This document shows positions 1 through 12,681 of a stretch of DNA of 64,000 bases, piece after piece. The translations under genes and the position numbers were made by a program. The notes under the pieces are model-generated. The model was not told the DNA's origin. It worked only from the letters and a program-made list of their open reading frames with translations, and ran no database searches. Origin of the DNA: Heterobilharzia americana (taxonomy: Eukaryota; Platyhelminthes; Trematoda; Strigeidida; Schistosomatidae). The stretch spans positions 93,086,708 to 93,150,707 of the forward strand of contig OX104127.1 of assembly GCA_944470555.2 (NCBI GenBank). The letters are read 5' to 3'. Numbering within the stretch: position 1 is the stretch's first letter; the number at the start of each line of letters is the position of its first letter.

Positions 1-800
1 ATTTGTTTTTAAAAACTGAATGGGATCCTTTGATGTCACATCTTTGTTTACTTAGATCCCTCAGTTGAAACTGTGGATTACATTTATGAACAATGAGTTT
101 TAGCTTCATCTTTCATAGTAATTTGTACAGGCAAGTTGTCGGAGTGGCAGTAGGATCTCCATCAGGCCATGTTATTCGGACACATTTCTAGCAAATTTAG
201 AAAATGGTCGTCTAAGAGATCGAATTGACAGTATGAACTTATACTGTGGATATATGAATGATTCTTTTCTACTCTTTGATAAATCCATGTTCAGTAATTC
301 TCTTCTGATACGCTGCAACAGCGTTCGTCCATCAGTTCATTCTGCTTATGGAGGTGAAGTCAATGATTCGATGCATTTTTTTGGTTGTTAACGGAAAGAA
401 AAGATGGCACTATTATGAGAAGTATGTAAAGAAAACTGGGGACTAAGCCACAGTATGCCCATTTTCTCAGCTTCATGCCGATGAGGTACAAACGCAATGT
501 AATTAGGTGCCTTGCATTTAGAGTTGGATCGATTTTTCCAAGAAAAAACGAACTAATGTATTATCCATGATATCCTAAGTGAAAATAAATATCCTAAGGA
601 GTTCATTAAAGCAAACATCATTGAAAGTAATCCTAAATGCAAACTGAAGGTAGCAGAAAAGAAACCTTTGTGTCTGCAACTACAATTCAAGAAAGACGCT
701 CCAAGTGACATCTTATCACAACGCCTAACTAGAGCAGTCAATAGGACCTTTTATGCAGGTCGTCTTTGCTTGCTTCTTTTAGTAGTCGGCTAAGGCTCAA
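1..800 (+). mobile_element. Penelope-like element remnant, RT region
   Basis: In shifting frames the plus strand reads FDVTSLFT (about 31-55), GVAVGSPSG (141-167) and a degenerate catalytic box YMNDSFLLF (about 250-280) where PLEs have YVDDTF. Next comes a conserved post-RT block, EFIKANIIESNPKCKLKV then LQLQFKKDAPSDILSQRL (about 600-730). Many stops and frameshifts show that it is dead. It continues upstream of the window. Confidence 0.75.
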
Positions 801-1979
801 TTAAAGACTAAAGGATGGCCTACCTTATCTTAGTTGTTCATCTTGTATACATTAATTTAACCATCCCTGTGGTACAAGTTATATAGGGTGTGTAATTAGG
901 CAGGTATATTTCTAGATACGAAGATATTTACTCCGTTTTTGGCCTCCAATGAAGGCTATTCTCATCTCCATTGTTTGTTGTCTCTTCCTTTTTCTTTCTT
1001 CTCATTTCTTCATACTTGTGTAAGTTATCCTCATATTGTTTAGTTGAAAAAAGTTGATCTATCATTCCGTTTTGAGAATTTATTCACTTCAAACTGGGTC
1101 TGTTTTTATGTTGGACGATTTCATTTTACATAACTGTAGTACCTGATGAGAATTTATTGACGTGAATTGTTTCTTTTCATTGTTTCCTATATCTTATCTT
1201 CAAAGTTGAACTCACATGATAAATGTTGTTTATAGCGCAGCATACGATCATGGATGCAATTATTTAATTACGTTTACTTACTTATTAGACAAATATCATT
1301 TTCTAGTTCTAGAATCGTCAGAAGAGTACTGTCTGTTCATTTTGGGATTGTGATATTGCCTTCTTGTGAGATAAAGATGCAGACAGCATATGTGTTTTGA
1401 ATCCCTTTCATTAATCTCACCACTGTGTCCATCCATTAAAAAATTCTGTATTAGTGTGAGGTGTTTGAGTAGCGGTGATCAACAGTCAGACGGATCACTA
1501 CCTTGTTATCGTGTCACTGGCCGAACAGTGTAGAACACTTTATCATGACTCAATCTTCATCTATTAGTGCATACATGCATGCCGAAAAACATGATACGGC
1601 CATGATTCATTGGTGTAGGTAGTTAACTTTCGACCAATGAGTCACAGGTTCGAACCCAGCTCCAACTAGGTAGTATTATTAAACCTCATACGATAGATGT
1701 GGCTCATTACCTTCTGTATGAATGTGGATTTGCTAACTGCATGGATTTTGATCTCTTTTTTTTCACGTTGAGAAAACCATCTGACGTCTTATTCTTCTAC
1801 ATTCCAACTTCTAATTAGTCCTAATCCTGACAAATACGAATACTATTTCACTTCTAAGTTTGGTGCTTTTACGTTGGCACCAATTTCTGTTGTATGCAAG
1901 CTGTACTCAATATTTACAAAAATGGTCAATGAAGTTAATAGGAAACATTAATTCATAAATTCTTGTATTTTTTCCCCAG
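801..1979. other. intron with little recognisable content
   Basis: No exon was found here. A tRNA-like segment with a box-B-like ggttcgaaccc sits near 1645-1655 (about 1590-1700, plus strand) and may be a SINE head. Nothing else was recognised. Confidence 0.4.
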
Positions 1980-2059
1980 CTGATTTGTTTAACTGAAAAA
2001 GATACACAAACTAAACTGGACATGTTATTTTCGAAAAAGAATTTTAATTTAGCTATTGA
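1980..2059 (+). CDS. VPS11: VPS11 exon 1 (first in window)
   Basis: Acceptor is a pyrimidine-rich ccccag, donor gtaagt. Starts in phase 0 and leaves two bases. It encodes LTEKDTQTKLDMLFSKKNF, matching the junction between propeller and solenoid in animal VPS11 (human has a nearly identical EKDTQTKLEML). The preceding exon should end in phase 0; nothing matching it was seen between 1 and 1979, so it is probably outside the window. Confidence 0.9.
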
Positions 2060-5000
2060 GTAAGTTGTGACTGCAGTAAAGTTATGTTATTATTATTATC
2101 ATCATTATTATTATTACTAAGTATATTAAGTATTCACCAGTCATTTAATGTGTACATATTGCTGGGAGATGGTGAGGGTTGTTTTCAGTTTCACCATGAG
2201 GTCTAGTGTAACACAAACATGATTATTTGAGTGAAGAACTTTTAGTATGGTGACATAATTTTAGTGAGAGACACCACCATAGGACCTATCGATTGATATA
2301 TATTCAAACTGTCTTTTAATTATAAAATATTGATAGTTCAGACTACCTGTACGTTTACGTCTTTGGTCGGAAAAACGCAGTTGACCTCCTTCTTAACTGT
2401 TTCATTGACTTCCCATCTTCGAACTATACACGAAAAAAATCTAGTGGTTATTTTTCTTTGTTAAATAAGTGGAAAAGAAGCACTTGATCTAACTAACCCG
2501 TGCTCATTGACCGTTTATGTTTTCCGAAAACGAAAACAGTCCCGCACCCCTATCTCTCCAACCGTAATCGATAACGATATAGCTTATGTGAGTCGTTGTT
2601 AATGGTCATCCCATCATTCTTTGTTGATCCGGATATGTAAATTTGGAGCTTCTTTACGATAATTGATATTCAGTTAGAAAGTTCTCTTTCTACTCATCAT
2701 TTTAATGTTTTACTTACTTCCGCACTATTGCCAGCACTGTTTGTCGAATTGTCAAATACTTGTCGGGTAAGTTGTACCAGTCTATTTTACACTGGTTAGT
2801 CTAAGTTACTTTGAGGGCCATAGTTTGGTTCTGCATGTAATGCACTACTGACTGATATATTTAGTTCTAGACCACTCACATCAATCAACAGTGCTCGTTA
2901 GCCAGATCAAGGTGGTCTAAGCATTAAATATAGATGTGAGAAGGCTTCAAGTGTCCGACCACTTTTACATGCATAGCGTAGGCCTGTGTCATTATGTCAC
3001 CACGTCACCAATACAAAAGTCTCAAGAGGAAAGTCAACTGATGAGGTTGTGAGCATTTATCGACTAAGGTGCCTGCGACATATGCTGCACATGCCTATTC
3101 ACTGTCTGTCTTGTAGCACAATGTTAGCTGAAGTAGTTTCAGGTCGGAAAATATGTTAGAGTTGGCCAGACGAAAACATGTGATCATTGCATGAAGTATT
3201 TGACTGTTGATGTTAGCCGCGTAGGAAAATGTAGACTGGCTGGTTAGGGCCCATGTGACAACAAAAACGAGTGGTTGGAGATTCTGGTTGAAATGGCTGA
3301 GAATCTATGCCAGTGGTGCAAGTGTATCCACACAATAACTTCGTTTTAATTGTCAAACTGAATTTCTGTATCCTCTCATTCTTCGCTTCCGACTAGCTAC
3401 TTGGTCGGATCACATTGTGTGATCCAAACATTTTGTTTTTCATAGGAAGCCATAAAGAGATTTCTCATCATGAAATGCATATTTTTGCAAACACCTAATT
3501 TGATTTTAGACATAACCAGTATGCTCAAGTAGGTACCGGAATTCGAATGGTTTGAACGATTCAGCTCCCTCAGTTAGATCAATCATCTCTCACCTGGAAA
3601 CAAACGAAACGACCGTCAGGTGTTTAGATTACTCTGATCTGGCTAGTGAGTACTGCGGATCGGTGTGAGTAGTCTAGAAGCACTCATATCAGTCAGTGAT
3701 ATATTTCGTACAGCTTACATACACGCAACCCTGACGCCAGTTGTGATGTCAAGAAGATCATATTGTGATATGAATACTTTGGTTTTTCTAGGGAACAGTC
3801 GTGAGATTTTTCACTATGGACTGCCTATTTTTGCAAGCACTTGATTTGATATTTCAGCTATGTAGGTATGCCTCATAAATCCAGTATATATCCATGACCT
3901 AGCTTGATTTTTTGGCAGGTGAAACCTGTTTTCTCTTTCAAAATAAGGCATAGGCGTAGATTGCTCAAATATATAGTGCTTAGCACAATTTCTGAAGAAA
4001 ATGTATCCCATTTCATGGACGTTGGTCGTTAGCATCAATTTCATAGGAGGAAAGAATTCGAAAATGTTGTCAAATCAATATCAGGTGATGATAATGAAAA
4101 TTTGTGAAGCAATAAAGAAAGAAAACTCAAACACTGGTTAAGGTGTATGCGTGATCGATAGTTCTAAAGCGTATGTACAGCAAAAGACTACTTTTTCGTT
4201 GACACTATAGGAATAGATCGCATTGATATTAATAACTTTATCCTTTCGTGGGAAGCCAGTCACAAGTTTCGTTCTTTGAGGTGTTTGTACTTTGAAAATT
4301 TTTATCGTCATCGTCCGTAATTCCTGAGGCAAGAGGTTGTACTGTATTTAGTTTTTTTAGTAACAGGGTATGATCGCTTTTACAACATGGGACATGGCAT
4401 TCTTGAGTAACTGTCCATGTTACCAGACCTTGCGTAGACGTATCAGAGCTGGAGGTATCAAGATGAAAGATCGAAAATATAGAAGGTAGTAAGCAAAAGT
4501 AGGAGAAAGTTGAACAGTGAGAGCTAAAAGGCATAAACCAATTGTGGAATTCTGCAAGATGATTAAGGTTAAGATATCATATGAACGTATCGGCAGCACT
4601 GAAATCGATTCTCAACCGAGTCGCCTAGAGTCTCCAAACATCGGTTCCAACTGTCACAATGACCCCAACAGTGAAGTCTACTTTCCCATATATGGCCGAG
4701 ACTAACAGTTAGATATTTCATGCAATGATACTATGTTTTTGTTTGGCTACCTTTTACACCTCAAACCCTTTTCGATTCTAGACATGCTTCAGATAATACT
4801 AAGCAACAGACCAGTGGGTAACTAGGCATGCGTAACGCATTTCCCAGCTATGCGATGAGGACTTGAAACCTCACTGACTGACCTTCCTCTTCCATTCAAA
4901 ATGCTACACCTGATGTCTTCTTTACTGACATGGCATGACTGCACATGATCTCTACTACGAAAGCACCGGTGCTTGAACACCTGATACCTTCTCATTTCCA

Positions 5001-8000
5001 TTATTAATGTGTATGTTTCACAGTTATATAGTAGAACTCTTATGCAGCATATAGCTCTTAACAGGCGATCGGATATGATAACGACGCCATAAACGACATG
5101 AGCTAACGGAAGCGTAACAAGCCTTCTGTTTCCGTTCAGAGATATTCATCGATCACTGATCCACCAGAGCTGATGCAGTTTGGCAAGTAAGTGAAGTTGT
5201 GAGAGCGCTCAACCACTCCACTTCGTACTGATAGATGGCCTACCAATGCATTTCAGTTCTTAAGCAGTAATTTGTTTTGGATGGTGATACACGCATCTCC
5301 AACATCCTTAAGTCGCCACTGAATGCTTTTCACAAGATTGCATCTCGTCAGCATCTTAACTGAATAAAACTATGTTATCTGTATACTATACGTCTAACAA
5401 AACATCTGTTATATGGTCGATTCCTTTAGTTTGTCAAAAATACGTCTGTGACAGTATTAAGTAAGAATAGAGATTCTGGTTATCCTCAATAAAGACTATC
5501 AACGTTTCATCTAGGCTCAGGTAGCAGTACAACTTCACCACTCTGCAGCTAACCACGGCATGTAAGGACCCCTCTCAAAATAGCTGATAAATCATTTACA
5601 CTAGGCAAGTTAGACTACCATGACAAGATAGCAGCTGTATTTGAGTCTATGGTTGCTCATCTGTCTGTTATGACAATAGTGACTGGTGCCCAGAGGTCAC
5701 CTGAATTAGTTATCAGTTGAAGAGAATCAGAAGATTGAAGGATTTTTAAAATTTCTCGCCAGCTGACTAACTTGACGAACACCGCTGGTTTTCATTCGCT
5801 TTTCTGTTTCCTACTTAACTTTGGGAGTTGGATGAAAGTTGTAACTGTAACTGTTTAATCCACCTGTTCAATTCCACCCTGGGATGAGAAATGCATTTAA
5901 TATCTCATAATGGGTACTAGGTTCGAATCTTTTGGGGAACAACACCACTCACTGGGGTGCAGGTACATCCAGCTGGCGATATCCTAATAGGGCGAAACAT
6001 GCGTCTTGGATTCCACAGATAACCACCAAATAGAACCCCATAATTCTTGTTTTTGTTGTTTAACCCATATATAAACACTGACCGTTCTTTCCTCTATAGG
6101 ATAGCTAAATCTCAACATTTTGATGACAGTGAACTAGCTCACATATTTTGGCGTTATGCTGATTATTTGTATCAGTAAGTTTTATTATTTCTTTTGTAGT
6201 TAACGTTGTCTCATGAGATATTAATTTTCAGATGTTCTTGTTTCTTAGTATTTTTCATTGTAAAACGCTGATTCCACACATGTTGGCCGTTCTAAGTTAG
6301 ATATTTGAGTTCAAGTGGTGACATACTGATATCAGTATGTTTTGGTATGTAGAATAGAATCGTGCACAGTTTTCCGATGTCCTGCCGATCCACTGCAATA
6401 CTCTTTCTGAAGATAACTTATTACAACAATAAGTAAGCTGGTGTGATGACAATGAGTTACTTTAAAGTCTATCGTAACAACTGCTGGAATAACCAGTCAA
6501 GGGTCCCTTATTTCACCTTTCTAGCTGAAATAGAGTAACCTAACTGCTTCATTCTGTTGTTGCTGCGATGGCATTTTGAGTCGCTAGTATTCATGACATC
6601 GAAGTCACATATACATCTGGATTTCATGTCCCTAACGTATCACAATCCATTTTTTCCAATAAAGTAACTTATTTCACACAGAAATCGAAATGACGGGCAT
6701 TAATCAGTTTCACTTAAAATTATATTATTCATATTGAGTGATGATTTAAGGTGAATTGAAAACTTGGGCTGCGGTTGGATTCGAACCAGCGACTACTAGA
6801 CCGGAAACCCGGTAGTCGCTCACTCGTATACCTCCACAGGCCAGATTTTCATTTCCTCTTCAATCACCACTTAGTATCAATACTAGTCTACCAAACTACT
6901 GCTATCTCACTCAGATAATCAAGATGATAATTAAATTATTTCGCAACCATGATTCTTGCGGAATGGAGTGAAAAGTCAATAAAAAGTTTTTGATTTCAAG
7001 GTAGCATTCATTACTAACTGACATCAGTTGGAGAACCATTGGAAACCTGGGGGAGCTGGATAACCAGTGGTACAATGTTAACGTTCTTACCTCAAAACCT
7101 GAAGATCTTGAGTTTGACCCCTGGCGGTTGTCATGGTTGCATACAACCGAGGAGTCCCATACTAGGGAGAAACAGCTGTCCAGTACTCCCAGATTTTCAG
7201 TGGTTCTTCAACTGGTGACAGTACTCATCAAATATTAGCATGAAATCAATAAACCCTCACAAACCTTAGATTGAAAACATTCTTCGGTTGAGCTGCACAA
7301 TTATGATTTAAATCTTAATTAAAATATCTTTTAAAATAAGTAAAACAACATAACCGGTAACAGTTGTGTGTTACTTCTATTTTTATTTCTCCAGTCTGTT
7401 ATTACTACTTAGATAAAGTATCTTTTAACCTTTCAAGATTTCAGTTATTTCAACCGAACGCTACTTAGAACTACATTGCCCTAGTTTAGCTCAACCTTCG
7501 ATTGTATTCGTCACTTCAGAATACTGTGGTACAGAACTTCTAATGATAGAATTCATGGTCCGGAATAGTAATCCTGCCTGCTTTCATTAACATCAAATAG
7601 CGTTGACATTTGAATACTAAGAAGACTATACTACTAAACAACCTCAGATATATATTAGGCTTTCTAAAACACTTGGTGTATATGTATATTCAGCGTCGGG
7701 TAATTGAAATTGAACTCTACTACAAATTAAATGTTGATTGTTTAAAGTCAATAAACTTATTTTTATTATTTGTCCCTTGGGTCCCTAGTGAAACATAGGG
7801 CTTCAAAGACACATCGCCATTTCACTCTGTTCTCTGCAGTCTTTTGAATCTGGCTCCACAACTACCCAGAAGCTTTCATCTATTCCTCACATGATCTCCT
7901 CCATATTACCCTCGAACGTTCAACTCGTCCTTTTTCCTTTGGGTTCGACTCGAGTGCCTGGCCTTGCGTGTGATGTCCCCGAATGGTCTTCTCAGTGTAT

Positions 8001-11000
8001 ACCCAATCCAGTTCATCTCCACCTCATTATGCATATTTGTTGGGCGATAGGTTGTTGATTGGTTCGTTGCCAGCCAGAGTTCCTTTTTCCTTGTTGCTTA
8101 TTTTTATTATTCTGGCAATCCATGTGATCTTTGGTGTCAGTATCGAGTGAGTGGAGGTGGCAGCTGTTGATGTATTTGTGTAGTTTGTTGGAAATGCTTT
8201 TTGTGAGGCACCGCCAAGTCTGTGAACCATCACATGGAAGCACTGACTGACTTAGTGTTGAGAATCAGGATATTGTTCAGGCCTTATGCTGAGTGTAGTA
8301 GATCTCCACACTGATTTCAGATTAATGCAGTAAGGTCTGTGTTGGTGTCTTTCCGATCCTGGCCGCTTCGATATGCTCATCTGTGCCACCGCCACTGCTA
8401 CCAGTAATTGAAAGGATACTGCCGAGGTGTGTAGGTGAAAGAGACAACTTGCTTCAGATTTCTCCCGTTGATGGTGATTGGTGCTTGTTGTTGTTGTTGG
8501 TCGAGTATCTTGATGACCTCTGTCTTCTCTACATTGGCTTGAAGTGCCGTCTTCCTTCTCTGCCTCTCCTCACCTCTTCTGCCAACTTGTTAGTTTGTTG
8601 GGTTTCGCCTGTAGAATTTTGAGTTTGTGCGATATGACACTAGACATAAATCATCATCATCATCGGTGGCGGCGAAATCGAAATCTTTTTCTGGTGTGTT
8701 TTGATCGATCCAGTCAGGTTATGGCCACCTTCTCGCTCCTCACAGTTGTGTGTTGCATGATGCAGTCCAGTCCAGTCTAGACGAGTCCATTTGAGTCGAC
8801 GGCAATCAGGAATATGATCGGTAATCGTAGGTGGCTAGCTTGTCTTACTCCTGTCTTCACTTCCACTCGAAAGGGATTACTGAGCTTTCCATTGTGTTGT
8901 GGATCAGTTGGCATGTGGCATCCTGATATAGGTGTTGAATGAGGTTGATAGTGGATTGTGGCACTGAGACCGTAGTGTTGGAGTAGCTGTTTGTTAAATT
9001 ACTTGTCGTTGGAAGCTGTCGTATGCCTTTTCAAAGTGGATGAAGTTGAGGTGAGGTATAGAGTTGATTGGTATTCTATTCTGTGTTCTATGACGATGAT
9101 GATGATGAGTAGCGTAGCGTAGCGTGTCGTGGCGTGGCGTGGCGTAGCGTAGCATTTGAATTTGTTCAGTACATGATTTGTTTTTCGTGAAACCAGCCAG
9201 CCAGTCGGCCAGCCAGGGAGTTTTTGTTGTCGTTTTGAATCGAGAGTATATTTTCGTCTCTCCAGGATGATGTGGCTTAATATTTAGCTTTGGGTGGACG
9301 GTGACAAGAGGATGACTCCTTACCAGTTCTTTGCAAAGAACTTCAAAGGACAGACGAAATATAAAAAAAAGTAAACTACATCTCCAAATCAGATAGCTTT
9401 TCCACAATTTAATCAATGTTTATGTGAAGTGTTCAGACTAGCTGTGTGTGTGTGTATGCGCAAACAGTTCTCACTGCTTCTAGGGTTTTTGTTTGTTTTA
9501 ACATATATAGACAAAAAGATTACGATGCTGCTATTCGTGAATACATAAAAACTATTGGCCAACTTGAAGCATCATTTGTCATACAAAGAGTGAGTTTACT
9601 TTTCATTTTTTATGCTTGAAATGCATACACTTGTTTATGGATCATTCAATTGAATAATACAATGCAAATCAATTTATAAGGACTGAACAAATAAAAGGAC
9701 AGAGGACGAAACAGGTTGTATACGGCTTATCGTTTGTTTGTTACCACAAATCAAGACTTTGTCTTTCAGAGGTATCGTAATTAAAGGTTAGGAAAACTAT
9801 TGGATTAATATTGTTAGTAAGTCGTTAAATTGAAGAAAACAATGGATGATTGACTGGTTACTGGAGGAGGGTAACCAACTTCATGTTGTCCTAGTCCTAA
9901 GGACTGATCGAGTTCTATCAATTATTTTGCAATATTGTCTGCAAGCTAGAAGACTCACCGTCACGATGCACTGGGGTAGTTATTAATTGGTTAAAGCAGT
10001 CGGCTGCAAACCCTAAACCTAGGTTTCGTACTTGTTGGGACTTATCAGCAAAGCCTATGTGCAACCATCTGAAATCCGAACCCATATGCCAAAGAGACTT
10101 TGACAACAAGTGCTGAACGAATTCCACAATGACCATCCGGTTTTAACTAGAATGAAATCTGACACGTAGCTACATAAATCGGCACAAAATAGACCAAGAA
10201 ATCGAAAATATGTGTCAAAATTGTTTTAACTACCTCCCTCTTGACCATGGTCGATGACCCTGAACACCATGCCAGAGGATTCGTGTTGACTTTACAGACC
10301 CAAGGAAAAATGTATCTTGTTATTGTTGACGCACATAGCAAATTAGCTAGTTTGTTTAACTGCTTCGGCCTTCCCGAAACTATGGTAACTGATAATGGCA
10401 GGGAATTTACTTCGGCGGCATTTTCAGCTTTTTGCAGACAAATTGCGATTTAGCACTTACGATCCCCATCGTTATCACCTGCAATCAAATGGCCAGGTAG
10501 GACAGTTTGTGGATACTTTCGAACGTGCTTGATTGAAATAGTAATGAAGAGGGTCGGTAAACACCGTCATTGGCAGATTCCTTGTAATCTACCGAAGCAC
10601 TCCAAATCCCAACACACCAAATGGCGAATCTCCTGTAGAGGGTATGTTTGGTCGCCGAATAAGAACTGTTTTTACGTCTATGCTGCTGCCTACAACTAAG
10701 TCAGCCAGAAAGGAGCAAGCGGCCAAAACAATGCAGAAAATTCCAACCTGGTGGCATGGTTATGGCCAAAAACCACCCGCGTAAAAATTTTATAGGAAAT
10801 GGTTGTAGTAAGAAAAAAATTGAAAGAGTAACTAACTAAGTGCAGATTGGTCTAGAAATCTGGAGAGGATATATAAATCAACTGAGACTAAGATGTCATA
10901 ACTACAGTAGAAATTATAATTATCTCAACTTACCACTCCATATGTTACTGGACAACCCACAGTAATTAGAAAACGATTCATGATTTCCAAACAGCTAGAT

Positions 11001-11389
11001 GAATTGCCGGAATTCTGCTTGTCCACTACGGCGTTGAACTACTGCGTTCAGGAAGCCCATAAAAGCACTCGAATTGAATTCAAAGCAACGCTTCTACACA
11101 GTTTTTTTTAAAAAGGGGTAGATATTATGGAGTGCGACAGTACCATCAAAGAAGCCTGGATATACTTGAAAACCCTTCACAACCAATCATGTCGAACGTT
11201 CGGGAAATACTACGTGATCATACGTATGAAACTCGGATTAGTTAAAGGGCTCTCTAGAAAAGTTTAAAAATTTTAAAGTCCATCAACAAATGCATACAAA
11301 CCGTTATCATTTTGTCTATCCTTTTTTGTTTTCGAGGAACCAAGTGATCATTATGGCTGAAATCTAAGGTTATTGTTCAGGAGTCCACT

Positions 11390-11457
<68 letters not shown>

Positions 11458-12603
11458 ATATTATATATATATATATATATATAATATATATAAACAAGAA
11501 ATATCACTGTAAAGGTCCTACAGTAGGTCAATCGCAACCCGAATAGCTTAACGATAACATCTCTAACTGCAGATATGGGTGACAAGAGTTCAAATCTCAG
11601 GCAGGACATCAGTTCCATCGAGGTTGCAGATGTGCCTTGCTGAGTAGTGCCAACAAGTATGAAACCCAGGACGAACAGACCTTCCTGGCGATTGCCTGGA
11701 TTCAACTAACAGGATAATGAAGGCACAATGATGCATGGGGTTACTGAAGAACAGGTTACAGTTTCATGCTTTTTTGAAGTGTATTGATTTCTTTTACCAA
11801 GAAATTGATTATCTTCTGCAGAAGAATGTGGGCTAGTATTGTTTAATTAGGTGGATCCTAGTAGAAATCTGTGTAGTAGTTCAACTTCGATCTTGATTTT
11901 CCATCGTGTCACAAGTGGTTCAGACTGTAACTGTAGCCGTTTTTTATCGTTCATACCAACACTTCGGCATGGTGGAGCCTTATATAATAAATGTATGAAT
12001 ACTGTTCCTTTACAATTTTTTTGTCATACTGATGATATCTACAATATTTAACAGTAAGTCCCATACTATACTGGAAGAAACAATTGTATGTCGAGGTCCT
12101 ACTACTCCAGGAGAATATCTCAGTTACGCCATTTTGATTTCATGTCATGCAGCTATATTTCAGTGGTATTTCTACATCAAAGTTTCAGCTGTTTAACCAC
12201 ATTCTCACACTTCATTCTATCTCTTTTGACTTTCATTAGTCGGTCATATTGAAGAGAGGAGTCGAGTGAAGCAGCAGACATTGTCCATGAGATAGTCAGA
12301 ATCCTTTTCGCTTAATACGTCTAGATATAATAAATTTTTTCATTCACCAATCATTATCTATGTTTGTGTTTGACGAGATGTTATGATAAGAAGTTGTATT
12401 CAAGTACTCCATACACTTTTTAGTGAATATGGTGAAAATTTTGCAGAATAAATATACAGAGAGAGAGGCAGTAATGGAGCCTGTTATTTATTACTTTATG
12501 GAAACATGTTGGCCACTAAGTAACATAGATGATAGTTTGCTATAAAATTAATGAAAGACAATTCAGCGAAAACAATTTTCTTTTCGAAGAATCTTAATCA
12601 TAG

Positions 12604-12681
<78 letters not shown>

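Noticed and set aside
8383..8622. 79-codon open frame, repeated nearly unchanged at 27533-27772
   Set aside because: Both lie on the opposite strand of the two RTE copies; the similarity reflects the element, not a host gene.
9325..9342. 18-base perfect palindrome agttctttgcaaagaact
   Set aside because: It lies at the ragged end of RTE copy 1 and is explained by the element's own sequence around its RT segment; no independent support for a regulatory site.
8994..9416. Minus-strand frame of 140 codons with a His-rich run
   Set aside because: It is the decayed RTE reverse transcriptase; the His/Arg run comes from short tandem repeats.
11391..11705. Open frames made of Ile-Tyr repeats (also 12563-12748 and 31666-31860)
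   Set aside because: Produced by TA microsatellites.
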